Of a DNA stretch of 64,000 nt, positions 29,608-40,610 are shown piece by piece. The notes below the pieces were generated by a model. It saw nothing but the letters and a program-made list of their open reading frames with translations, did no database searches and was not told where the DNA came from. Source of the stretch: Amylostereum areolatum (taxonomy: Eukaryota; Basidiomycota; Agaricomycetes; Russulales; Stereaceae); contig SAXG01000010.1 in assembly GCA_012932865.1 (NCBI GenBank), positions 372,001 through 436,000 of the forward strand, in the 5' to 3' direction. The position numbers and the translations under genes were made by a program. How positions within the stretch are numbered: position 1 is the stretch's first letter; each line of letters begins with the position of its first letter.

Positions 29608-31507
29608 TTACCAAGTCTCCGGCCAGTGAACCTTCGACTCTTCCACTTCTTGCAAGTCCCAGTCTTCTTCTTTCCAGAAGAGATCGTCGACGCGCCAAGA
29701 GTGGTTGAATCGCGAGGGAGGTTCCCGTTGAGTGCGGAGTGCCGCGTCCTCCCAGTACAGCCACTGTTCGGTAGCGTGTTGGGCGGCTTCGTGAGTCAGG
29801 CTCTCACGTCGCGTGAGGAAGCCTAGAAGCTGTCTGTGGGCGCGGGCGGTAGCGTCGGTACGTCGGAGGTGGGGGTGGGACATCAGTGTTCCTGGACCGT
29901 AGCTGGTATCCGGATGGCTCGGGCGAGGAAGAGGAGTCCGTGGTCGGAGAGGGTAGCATGTTCGCGATCGGGGGAAGTGAGGGGGAGCATTCTTGCAGCG
30001 GGGACAGTCTCGGCGGAGATGGCCTCGCTCGCCGCATTTCCAGCAGCGTTTCCGCGGCTTCACAGGAATCGCGTCCCACTGTTCCTGCGTCCATGAGGTC
30101 GGCTCGTTGTTCCATTCGTCCGAGGGATTCTCGGCTACTTCCTTCGCTTTGTCGTCCGTCGGATCATCCGATTCCTCCGCCGAGCTGTCCGATTCGTCCG
30201 TTGACTCGCGCTCCTGTCTCCCGCGAGCTTGGATTTCCCTCATCTGTTGGATTATCTCCTGGATCTTGTCGCAGTTCCTCATTGCCCGACTTATCGGGGA
30301 AGTCGACGTCTCTGATCCGCTTGAGCGATCTTCCGTCGAAGTCGACAGATTCATGTTTACGTCGCTGTGGGGTGACTCGGGGATCTTGGGCGATGGGATC
30401 ACTAGTGTGGTCGGGGTGTGGGCGTAGGAAGGAGGGATAAGCAGGGGGATTTCCGTTCCAAGGCATGGGAGCGTCGTCAATAGAAGTTGGGAAAGGAGTC
30501 GGCGGTCTAGGCACCGCTGGCAGTGAAGAAGGTGCCCAAGGTACTCGTCGCGGATTTTCCGTTGGGAATCTTCTGGTTGGCTGTCTGGGGTCTGGGGGAG
30601 TACGGGGCTGTCCGGTGTACTTTCCGGGTATGTCGTTTCCAACGACGGGAGGCTGGATGGGGTTAATGTGGTTGAGGCCGGGGATGGGTATGGATCTTGG
30701 CGGAGTATGAGCGGTGACGGGCCGCGGAGGGGTGTTAGGAGGGTACGGGGATCTAGTGAGGGTGGTCGTGATGGGATCGGGTCGAACAGTATAGCCCGGG
30801 GAGATGTGATGTCCATGGAAGATAAGGTCGATGTCAGGGCCATCTCGTGGAGACATATGGGGAACTCCAGTAGTTTCCATTCGTCTTCGGAGGATTTCTC
30901 CTTCGTAGGCGGCACGGAAGGTGTGTCTTTCCCAGTTAAGCCAGTTAACTCTGAGTCTGACTTCAGTAAGGAATTTTCGGAGTTCTGCGACGTTGAGTAT
31001 AGCTGCTGCGCTAGCTTCCGGAGTCGTCGAAGGAGTTTGACCTCCCTCTCCTCCATCTCGGTCGAGAGCGTTAGGTACCTCGAGTCTAGCTGAAGAAACT
31101 CCTCGTCGAGCATCTTGATGTGATTCCCCAAGATGCTCTGGACGTCGGCCGACTCCTGCCTGAGTTCGCTGATCCGCTCCCTGGCCTGCTCGAGAGCTAC
31201 TCCGGCTATCATGTGGGCTATCTGACTTTCTAGCATCGGGGAATCGGGCGTTTGGACTTCCATTGCTCCGGGCAACGGGGATTGCATTAGCACCTGTGAG
31301 GAATCCAGGCGCTTCAGTTGGGGTTCTTCTGTGTGCTTCTAAGCGGCTTACCCCTTGTTCTTCCGTCTGGTCCTGACCTAGACAAAGGAGATGCCGACTT
31401 AATTGCGAGGATAGTTGCGGATCGAGCGATGAAGGAGTCTCCGCAGAGGGTTCTTTCCTGCTGGGTGTGGTGTACTTTGTTGCAAATGAAACGGAGGCGG
31501 TCGACAT
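29608..31507 (-). CDS. extra coiled-coil and CCHC zinc-knuckle protein (ORF3)
   Basis: Two long overlapping minus-strand frames, 31,293-29,608 (561 codons) and 31,507-30,164 (447 codons). The likeliest original protein runs: coiled coil (ESQIAHMIAGVALEQARERI, DSRYLTLSTEMEEREVKLLR) in the first frame; a middle block LRVNWLNWERHTFRAAYEGE and a Pro/Thr-rich linker in the second; then back to the first for ISRAMRNCDKIQEIIQQMRE, an acidic run, a zinc knuckle CWKCGERGHLRRDC (C-x2-C-x4-H-x4-C) and a Trp-rich tail (WRVDDLFWKEEDWDLQEVEE). A zinc knuckle after integrase, in addition to the one in Gag, is unusual for this group and suggests nucleic-acid binding. A further short frame (31,568-31,314) may be its N-terminus. 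Confidence 0.5.
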
Positions 31508-31724
31508 TGCTGGGAGTGACGATTGGATTGGTGGAAGAGGTGTCGGCTGCGTTTGGGGTGGTGGACATTGGTGCTCTGTCTCGTTGAACCCATAGGGTTT
31601 TTATCCCCTCTCTGTTGGCAGTGCATTCGCCTGAATGAGTTTCACCAGTGTTTTACTTTTCGTCTTGTGTTTCTTTCGTCGTGTTGGCCTTCGTTCTTGT
31701 TGCGTTACAGTGATCTCGTCGAGA

Positions 31725-33190
31725 TCAGTAGATTCTTCGTTGGTCTCTTTGATTGGCTGTGGTAGGCAACCTCGGTGCCTTCGGGTTATTCCGGTGGAAC
31801 TCTGCGATCACATCTTTTGATCCTTTGAGATTAGATGCTGGTTCCCATGTGTTACCGGAGTCTGGGTAGCCTTTCCATTTTACGAAATAATGTAATGGTT
31901 CGGAATATCGTTTGTCTAGTTTCGAGGCTATTATTGTTTCTAGTTCATAGAGTTCTTCATCGTTTACTAGTTCCGGAGGCGGTTTTTCGTAAGCTTCGCC
32001 ATATTGTTCTGTTTCTTTGAACGGAATTAATAGTGCCTGCGTGAAATACCGGATGTATTTTCCACTTCGCCGGTAGTTCTAAGCGATAGGTTACTGGTCC
32101 TATTACTTTTTCGAATTTTGAATGGGCCAAATCGCTTTGGTGCTAGTTTAGTTTTCGGGTATACCGTGTTAAGATTTTTCCGTCTAACCATACTTGGTCA
32201 CCCTGTTTGAGTTGATCTCGCAGTGTGAACGTTTGATCATGCTGCATTTTCATTAATTTGGCAGCTATTTCCAGACTTGCTTCTGCGTTGTCCCATGCGT
32301 CCTTAAAGTTCTTTATTCTTTCTTCGGCTGTCGGTATTCGCGGATCGGTTGGTATTGCCGGGTTGAAAACCGGTTGATACCCGTGTAGGAGTTCAAATGG
32401 GGAAGCTTTCGTAGCTGAATGTTGTCTTATATTGTGTGCGAATTCTGCTTTTGGTAGAAGTTTTGCCCAATTCGTTTGATCTCCGTTGCAGAATGCTCGA
32501 AGATATTGTTCTAACTCTTGATTCACTCTTTCTGTTTCGCCATCCGTTTGGGGATGATACGCTGTACTGAGCGACGAGATAACTCCGAGACTTTCGCAGA
32601 TGGATTGGAATACTTTGGATGCGAATTGAGGGCCTCTGTCCGATATCATTCTTTTCCATAGTCCAAATCGTCTGTAAACATTGTCGATCAGAAGATCAGC
32701 TGTTTCTTCTGCGTTGATCGTCTTTAGGCACGGCGTGAATACTGCGGTTTTGGTGAACCTGTCGACGACTACGTTGATCGAATCGAATCCGTTGGAGATC
32801 GGAAGATCTGTAATGAAATCTGATGTGATTGTTTCCCATGGTCGTTCTGGTATTTCCGTAGGTTGTAGTGGATGTTTTGCCGGATGCGTGACATTCTTTG
32901 TTGATTGGCATACGGGACATCCTTGGACATAGCTTTTTACGAAGGAAATCATCTTTGGCCACCAGAAGTTTCTTTGTACCAGTTCTAGAGTTTTCATTTC
33001 TCCTGGATGTCCAATCGTCTGGAGATCATGATGCGATTTTAGGATCATGCGTCGCAGTTCGAGGTTCTGTGGTACATAGATCTTTCCTTTTCTGATGATC
33101 AGATCGTTCTCGAAGATCCAATCTTCGATTCCTTTTGCAAGGGTACGTGGTCCCGATCTTTTGATCGTATCGAGTGCTGTCCAAACTTCA
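31725..33190 (-). pseudogene. integrase and chromodomain of the chromovirus
   Basis: 33,048-32,143 encodes the retroviral-type integrase: an HHCC zinc domain (HHDLQTIGHPGE, CPVCQSTK), then the DD35E core with Asp in TSDFITDLP, Asp in SDRGPQF and Glu in TDGETERVNQELE. After a frame change the C-terminal part gives VTYRLELPAKWKIHPVFHA, and a second frame change leads to a chromodomain (about 31,960-31,760) with YELETIIASKLDKRYSEPLH and YFVKWKGYPDSGNTWEP. Chromodomains in this place bind methylated histone tails and steer insertion to heterochromatin. Stop at 31,725. Two or more frame changes make it non-functional. Confidence 0.85.
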
Positions 33191-35436
33191 TCATCTAGGT
33201 GTGAGAAGTTCCTTAGTTCTCTGAGAAGTTCTTTGTCTCCGATCGCTTCTACTGCTCCCCTTCAGTGGCTCTAGCCTTGAATATAGAGGGGTGGAGTAGA
33301 ATTCGTTCATCGTTGTCTGGGATATCTTCTTTATGATCTGATCTTCTAGAAAGTCCGTCCGCTTTATTTGTACTTCCTGGTTTGTGCACCAGGGTGTAGT
33401 CGAAGCGAGGATAGGTACAAGCTCCATCGTGCCTGTCGTCGATTGAGTTTTTGAGCTGTTGTAAAATATTCTAGATTTTTGTGGTCTGTCCAGATTTCAA
33501 TCTTGTAGTTCGCACCTTCTAGATAGTGTCGCCAGTGTTCGAGGGCTTTTCACCACTCCTAGAAGTTCTTTGTCGTATATCTGTAGTTCTGTTCCGCCGG
33601 TGACAGTGATTTGGACAGATACGCGACCGGATGCCATCTTTCGGTTTCATCCGGTTGTGATAGGATAGCTCCGTACGCGAAGTCTGAGGCATCGCTTTCT
33701 ATACGAAACGGTTTGTTCTCGTCAGGCATAATTAAGACTGGGGACGACGTGAACTCGTGTTTCAGTCTGTTGAAGGTGTTTTCACACTCGGTCGTCCAGT
33801 TCCAGTCATGGTCCTTCTTCGTGAGTTGGAATAGTGGTCTTGCGATCTTAGAATAATCTTTGATGAAACGTCGATAGAAGTTTCCAAATCCGAGGAACGA
33901 TTGGACTTCTTTTACTTTCCTCGGTGTAGGCCATTCCGATAGTCCTTGAACCTTGATCGGGTCCATCTGTACCTTGTTATGCGTGATTATCACTCCTAGG
34001 TACTCGATTGATGATTGTTCGAAGAAGCACTTTTCTGGTTTCAGGAACAGATCGTTCCGTTCCAGAATCTGAAGGGCTTCTCTCATCAGTCTTCTATGTT
34101 CGTCGAGTGTTTCTGTGAATATCAATATATCGTCCATGTATACCACTACCTTTCCCGTGTCTATTAATCCTTTGAATAGTGCGTTCATCATTGCTTGGAA
34201 CGTTGCGGGCGAGTTGGTTAGTCCGAAGAACATCACCATTGGTTCGAACAGGCCTCTGTTCGTTTTGAACGCGGCTTTCCATTGATCTCCTTCTTTGATT
34301 CGAACATTGTTGTATCCCCATCGGAGATCGAGCTTTGAGAAGATCTTAGCATCTTTGAGTTTGTCGATGAGATCTGAGATGAGTGGGATCGGGTATTCGT
34401 TTTTTACCGTGATGGAGTTGAGATAACGATAGTCCTGTACTGGTCGAAGAGATCCATCTTTCTTCTTGATGAAAAAGAAGGGCGACGATATCTCTGATTT
34501 TGATTCTCGGATGTATCCTTTTCGTAGATGTTCATCTACAAACGTGTCTAATTCCTTTCGTTCTGGCACCGTCATCGGATACAATTTGCAATTTCGAGGT
34601 TTCCATCCTTCGGTCAGGTCTATCGCATGATCCCAAGGTCTACTGATTGGGAAGCGTTCCGACGCTTTCTTTTCAAATACCTTTTGATACTGTTTGTAGC
34701 TGGGTGGAATCATCTCATCGAGTGTCTTCTTCTTCTCTCCCATGGCTGCCCTTTCTGCGAGTTCTTGTGCTTTAGTTGCTCTCGCGGTTATCCAGGTACT
34801 GGTTTCGTTCGTTTCTTCTGCAACTGGTATTGCTTCTATGTTAGTTTTCCCATAGAACGTTCTGATCGTCTTGATCTCGATGAGATCGGAATCGATTTCG
34901 GAATCTTCTTGTTCCTCTATCATTGCGTGATGGTTTGCCTTCTGTTCTTCGAATGATGGTAGAAAGGGTTCGTCCTTTCCTTGGACGGTCATTGTTTTAC
35001 TCGTAGTGGAGCACGTACCTGGACATGTCTGTAGTGTAATCTGTCTCTTTCTCCAATCGATGCTAGGGTTGTGTTTTTTAAGCCAAGGGGTTCCTAAGAT
35101 TACTTCGTCTCCTCCTAGGGCTGTGACGAATAGTCCTAGGCTTTCGCGGTGAATTTCTCCGTTGATTCCTTCCATCGTCATCGGAAGGTATACCTTCTGT
35201 TTGATCTCTCCCAGAGTGTTTCGAGATCCGTCGACGTTGTATATCGGTATCGGTTTCTTAAGCTGGATCAGATTCATCTTGTGTTTTCGTACGAAATCTG
35301 GATGGATCAGAGTGCTGCTTGCTCCGCTATCCAATAGCGCTTTTGCTGCGGCTTTACGGAACTTTCCATGAAACATAACAGGTATATGAATTGATGGAGC
35401 GTGCGTTGCTCCGTCTTGGTATGACCTTATATACAC
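33191..35436 (-). pseudogene. protease, reverse transcriptase and RNase H
   Basis: From 35,436 one frame of 625 codons reads: aspartic protease with the LLDSGASSTLI active site (residues about 35-45), a linker, then reverse transcriptase with PFFFIKKKDGSLRPVQDYR, the LFEPMVMFFGLTNSPATFQ block and the catalytic VVYMDDILIF, then GFGNFYRRFI and the RNase H start (FRIESDASDFAYGAILSQ). It ends prematurely in RYTTKNF at 33,559, where a frame change disrupts what should be the DKELL region. The RNase H remainder continues in other frames to about 33,200 (HKPGST region near 33,390). RT palm residues are intact, so loss is recent relative to the gag damage. Confidence 0.9.
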
Positions 35437-35618
35437 TGTTCTATTTACGTCATCTCCTGTATCCTGCTACAGGAGATTGATTTGAAAAGTTCATTGTCTG
35501 TGTCCTTTCAACAGCCGCGGTTGAAGGACGATTCAAAAACCCTGATTGTCTTTGAACATGTTGGCAGGTGCGTGCGAACGTTTCACTGTCCATCTTGTTC
35601 ACAAGCTTGGTGATCTGA

Positions 35619-37640
35619 TCAATCGGGGATTCTTCCTTCTGTTAGATTCGCCGTTCGTGCATTGATCGTTGTTTGGGTACGTTTCTCTGGGCAGTTCCTG
35701 GAGATGTGTCCTGGCTTCTGGCAATAGAAGCATGATCCTGATTTCTGGAGTTCGGTACGTTCTTGCGGGGTAAGGCGTCTGAAGCTTCGGCCATTGTTTC
35801 CGGTCTGAGCGGCCCTGGCGGTGGTGATGTTTCCTTTATTTCCGTTTCCTCTTCGGAATGGAACGTACGTCTGTGGTTTCTTGTATAGGAGGGTGAGATC
35901 GCTCGTTGGGTTCATTGGTCTCGTATAATGTCGTTGGAATGCTTGAGCTTCTCGCCAGTTATTATCGATGCGCAATGCGAGTTCATACCATTCGTCAATA
36001 TTGTTCGAGATGTGATCTCTCTTGAGAATCTCGACTACGATATCGTTGCGCAGTCCTCTCTTGAATTGGTCGATCAATGCTTTATGATCGTAACCAGCTT
36101 CCATGGCATAGTCTCTGAAGATCGTGATATAATCTTTGGTTTCCATAGTGCCTTGTTCCAGGCGCTGTATGTTGAATCTAGCGTCCCTTCCGGGGTCTAT
36201 TTCTCCAAAGGTCTCTAAGAAGTAGTCGCGGAACGCCGTCCATGGAAGGTACACTTCTGGATCTAGGCCGTGATCTCGTATCTTATCGATTTTGCTTATT
36301 AAAAGGGACTGCCCAGTGAAGGGCAGGTCCATCGGTGAGATGTGAGAGCACGAAGGTTATCTTACGCATGTTGGCAGCATATGCGTTGGGGAATGCTATG
36401 AAGCGAAGTACGCATTGTTCTACGAACTTTGCTGCTTTTGCCCGATCCCTTCCTGTCGTATACTCCTAATGCGTTTAGCTTGAATCCTTTATCCTTGTCG
36501 TCGGGCTTTGATCCGGTTGTCCCTGTTCCTCTCGGTGGGGAATTCCCTGGTGGGTATCTCGATCCTTTCAGAAGATCCGCGGTCGCTCCTCTTCCGAATA
36601 CGTAGTCCTGAACTTCTTTTCCTTTCTTGTCTTCGACCGATCGGTCGGAAGGCGGTGGTGATGGTGATTGTGGCATTTTCCATCTTGTTGGTTCGGTCAT
36701 GCCAAATCCTAGGGAGAATCGAGTCTCAGGTCTCGGTTTTGCGGGATCGGCTGGTGTCGGAGATGGAGGCGTCTGGTACGGTACATTAGTTTCTCCAGGG
36801 GGGACATTGCCAGGTGCAGTGGCGGGGTTGGGTACCGAGGCGGCAGGCGTCTCCCATTGTTGTGAATGTTCTCGGGTCTTCCGAATAGATTTCCTTGTCT
36901 TCCTCTTCTGGTTCCGAAGATATCTTCGTCTGATTTGATTGATGGAGATCTTGTTGATTTCTCTGTATGTCCTTCCGCTTCTGCTGCGCTTGATGGGCTG
37001 CTTTCTCGACTTGCTCTGGAATCAGACTTTGTTCGGGTGTCTGATACTGCTTTCTCAGGTTCTGGCGCGGTTTCTTCTGGATGCGGTGCGGTTGTTGCGG
37101 CTTCTTGAGGATGCTGGGGTTCGGTCTGAGGGTTCTGTGGTTCGGTTGTCGTATCGGCTGTGTCGGTATCGGGATCAAATTCCCAGTAGTCCTTAATATT
37201 CCCGGTGTAAGGTTTCTCTTCGACCTTTTGTGCGTCCGGGTGTTTCCAGAGTTCTTCTGATGAGAGGGGCCCGATATGAGGTCTTGAATAATCTGGGCGC
37301 TTCCAGTGTGAGTTGTTGTAGGTTCCGTCTTCTTTTTCTCTTTTGGATCTGTCTTTGTAGTATTCTGCTGCTGGGGGAAGGTTGTATCTGTATATGGGTG
37401 GGTTCCACTGGTATGCGTATGTCCCTTTGCTTTCTTTTGCGGTGAAGGCTCCGTCGTGATAAAAGATGAGATTATAGGGATCAAATGTCCAGTGATGATT
37501 TTCTTTTCCGTTGGGAAATTCTCGACTACAATCTGATTGGAGATAAGGGACTTCGAAGTCTGATGGTCTTTTCTCAGCGGGTTGTTCCGCTGGCTCCGTG
37601 GTGGGTGTTTTCGTTTGACGCTCTGCGCCAAACTGTAGGG
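35619..37640 (-). pseudogene. gag of the chromovirus
   Basis: 36,332-35,619 encodes the capsid-like retrotransposon gag domain (YLPWTAFRDYFLETFGEID, DYAMEAGYDHKALIDQF) and a zinc knuckle CFYCQKPGHISRNC. Upstream pieces are in other frames: 36,700-36,480 (MTEPTRWKMPQSPSPPP, LKGSRYPPGN) and about 37,640-36,800 with an aromatic, charged N-terminal segment (HHWTFDPYNLIFYHDGAFT, YAYQWNPPIYRYNLPPA). For that stretch the frame with many Trp/Tyr is judged real and the 281-codon frame with an ATG at 37,631 a shadow. No ATG was found for the real N-terminal frame; a stop lies just upstream. At least two frame changes. Confidence 0.75.
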
Positions 37641-37670
37641 TGAGCTAGTGTAGAGGAGAGCTCGTTCTAG

Positions 37671-38221
37671 TGTTAAGGACGGTCCTTATCACGTGACAAG
37701 CGGCTCAGGCTACAGTACTCTTACGCGTGAGAGGTGGGATCAGGTGATCCAGACGTCTCGGTTATACGAAGGTGAAGGTCGATAGATGAAGCAGTAAGTC
37801 TTCGCGGAAGACTTAGGCGAGTCTATTGACTTAGTAGGCTTAGGATTCTCTTTAGTGCTTAAGAGGAGGTTCTTATTCAGAACAGTCCTGTATTTACAAA
37901 GAGAACGAGCTGGGGAATGGCTCGTTCATTGAGCCTCCTTTTATAAGAGAGGAGGTCGAGTAAATATATGTACATTGAGCAACAATCGCATCGAGTATCT
38001 ACGGGGACGTGACTGGGGCACAGTCAAGGCTGCGTTGTCGAGATGCCGACGAACAGTGGCACTGTCGTAGCTGTGTTGTTGAGATGCCGACGAACTGTGG
38101 CACAGTCGTGGCTATGTCGTCGGAATGGTTACGAGCTGGGGCACAGTCGTAGCTCGTTGTTTAGAGACGTCCTTCCTAATAAGGCAACAGGAAATGAAGT
38201 ACCTTGAACGAGTTGTAACAC
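37671..38221 (-). repeat. 5' LTR of the chromovirus
   Basis: 551 bp, TGTTAAGG to TAACA on the plus strand, about 90% identical by eye to the LTR at 27,956-28,502 with several small indels. No tRNA-complementary primer site beginning TGG is seen next to it on the coding strand, so self-priming as in Tf1-like elements is possible but unproven. Confidence 0.9.
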
Positions 38222-39544
38222 CTACATTGCTGTGCTTTTGCTTTTCTACCAGCTAACCCTAACCCTACCAAATAACTTTTACTTACATTTGGGGGTTTCT
38301 TTTGTACAAAATACAATTGAACTGAGTTGAATTAACTATATAAGAGTTGGAATAAGCAAAATAAGCGAAAAGAAGCTCCAAAAATGGGCCAGAAAACCGG
38401 ATGGGTCAGCGCGGGTACCCGCGGGAGGCCCCGGGTTTCGACAGGCCGACCCGCACCCGTACCCGCGTGACCCGTACCCGTGACCCGCCACGGGTTGGCA
38501 GACCCATGTCCCTGCCTACCCCCAGGTAGCCGGAGAATAGAAAAAGGTTGAGATGACCCTTTCCTCATAGATTATGGAGCCCTTATATACATGACAGGAG
38601 AGCCCCAAACAAGGACAAACAAAGCCGGAGTAGAGTGGGTCACCACGACTGCACATGGACTGTGCACGGAGTACGAAGTGGGTCTCAACCACGAGGCAAG
38701 GTAAGTATGACTCTAAGGTCTAGACCGTGACCGAGGAAGCTGAGAAGACCGGTATGCCCGAAGGGCTGGACACGAGGCGAAGGCGGCGAAGAATAATGAC
38801 TACACTAAGTGTCTGATGTGAGGTCCGATGGTAAAGCTATAGTAAAAGTAAGGTCTGATCTATATAATTAGGAGGCGTTCATGACACAAGAGTGAAGGCG
38901 CTTTTTTGAGTAGGAGGTGTATCTGTTTTTCAGTATCCTGTAGGACTGTATGTGTACTACCTATTCTCTACAATATATATCTACTGTAAAGGTTGAATGC
39001 ATTCTGTTCTGCATTCATTCTCTCACTGCATACTGCTGAATGGCCAAAAAGGCATGAAGAGGGGGTGAGGTGAAGCTCCTAAGATTCCCCCTCGCAAAAA
39101 TTCGCAAAAAAAACATGAAATAAGCACTGTTAGAATCGCATTTTGACGCTGATCATTTGCATATCATTCATTTCTGTGCATGAGCAACCACTCGAGAGCT
39201 ACAACGAAAACAGTCCCGGAGGTGCCCACAGCCAGCGCATCTCGCGTCGACTTCCTAATTAGGAAAATTTCGAATCTGAACTTGTTCATGTTCCCGCCTG
39301 ATTCACTCACTTGTTTATGTTGTTTCAAGTTCACATATGTAATGATACAGAGTATACAATAGTACCTACAAAGCCATGTACTCTAAAAAGGTCGGTGGAA
39401 GGTGGTGGGGCGGCAGCACCTCGCGCACACTTGAATCGTGTTTGGTCAAGCTTGCTCTGCCGCGTCGTGGCCAAACCGGGAAACCATTACCAAAAATAAC
39501 TATGGGGGGTTTTCCTGATGAGGACAATCTCCCCCACACCCACC
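38222..39544. other. non-coding, AT-richer, with GGGTACCCG cluster
   Basis: Starts with a short CTAACCCTAACCCTA stretch (38,253-38,268). 38,405-38,485 is a cluster of short GGGTACCCG / ACCCGTACCCG words in both orientations, as found in sub-terminal regions of DNA transposons. 38,600-39,200 has no coding potential. Probably an old decayed transposon; no gene seen. Confidence 0.5.
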
Positions 39545-40610
39545 TCACCACATCCCTTGCCGTCTCTACGACATTAAATCCCCCATCCTGAAACTGCTTG
39601 ATCAACTGATCTTTATTGCATTCAATCTCCAGACCTTCAACTCTAATCGCAACTCCCCCTTCCCTTGGCCCCGAGAAGACGCCATCACTGTTGATTGCCT
39701 ACGCACCCTCGAGTTTCTCTGCAAAGAGCGCACCTGGAAAGTCCACGGTGTCAACTGTCACATTTACGAGTGGCACTGGAATCATGGTAACGGTAGGCAG
39801 ACAATCCTCTGCCTCTACGCTCGCGTTGTTGTGCGCTTTGATATAGATCGGAACCGCTTCGAGTTCTCCATCCACTCCTCCACCTGGCACATCTGTTCTA
39901 ACACCCATCTGCCACCATCACTTGTCTGTCAAAGCTTCCCCACTGTCTATAACTTTGCCCTCCCTACGCCCGAATCCACACCGCCACCACCACTTCGTCG
40001 GACAGTCACCAGCCATAAGGAGCTGCAGCAGTGTCGTCATCAGCACAAGATCTGCCAGGCTCTTAAAGCCTCCTACCTCACCGCTCGCCTCCTAGGCTGT
40101 TGCCCCATTGCGGCGGACTTCTTCTAAGACACCACCATTGCTTCCGAATCCTCCCCACATGCCACTACTCCAGACCTCCCTCTCGGGTTCACTCGCGGAG
40201 CTACCCCAGGCAAGTACTACGCCCTCACCCTTGGTGGACGATGAACCGTACATTGGACACACAACAACGGAGTCACTGCCTAGTGGTACTTTAACGACGA
40301 GGACGGCCTCCCTTACGTAGAACAAACCGATCTCGATGTCGCGGCCCAGGAGCACGACCATATCTATAATCCCCAGACCCCCAAGCGAGAAGAAGTCGCC
40401 ACTGCTCCCAAAGAAGAAGGCTCCCCTCCACCTCCACCGCGACGAGATCAGCCTTGGTCTGTTCCCCTCAGTATCAGATTTGACGGGCATACAAAGAAGT
40501 GGTATGCCTACAAGAAGAACGGACACGCAGTTGTAGAGTGGTACCCCAACTTCTACAACACAGACATTGATTGTTGGACCTGGGCCACAGCATCAGCAAA
40601 GTCAAAAAAT
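39545..40610 (+). pseudogene. decayed Ty3/Gypsy gag N-terminal fragment
   Basis: Broken frames carry protein-like blocks: FPWPREDAITVDCLRTLEFL, KVHGVNCHIYEWHWNHG, VVVRFDIDRNRFEF, and further down IRFDGHTKKWYAYKKNG and EWYPNFYNTDID. The first blocks are similar to those at 52,020-52,262 (PWSDAITVNCL, FGIFEWRWHQ), and the later ones resemble the aromatic N-terminal Gag segment of the chromovirus. Several stops and frame changes. A remnant, not a gene. Confidence 0.5.

Larger units (their letters stand above)
27956..38221 (-). mobile_element. Ty3/Gypsy chromovirus LTR retrotransposon, 10.3 kb
   Basis: Complete layout on the minus strand: 5' LTR (37,671-38,221), gag (about 37,640-35,619), protease-RT-RNase H (35,436-33,400), integrase with chromodomain (about 33,048-31,725), an extra 3' module (31,568-28,503), polypurine tract, and 3' LTR (27,956-28,502). 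LTRs begin TGTTA and end TAACA, and differ at roughly a tenth of positions, so the insertion is old. Flanking 5-mers (GTACT and CCTAC) do not match, so the target duplication is lost or one edge has rearranged. Gag and pol contain frameshifts, so the copy is dead. It is longer than usual for this group because of the 3-kb module after the chromodomain. Confidence 0.9.

Noticed and set aside
36786..37631. 281-codon frame starting with an ATG in the gag region
   Set aside because: Its product is a Lys/Thr/Pro/Gln-rich shadow; the overlapping frame is rich in Trp, Tyr, Asp and Glu and continues into recognisable gag, so it is the better candidate despite lacking an ATG.
27951..38226. Target-site duplication for the 10.3-kb chromovirus
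   Set aside because: Flanking 5-mers are GTACT and CCTAC; shifting the LTR edges by one or two bases does not give a match.
38253..38268. Telomere
   Set aside because: Only two or three CCCTAA units, with transposon sequence on both sides; at best an interstitial telomere-like stretch.
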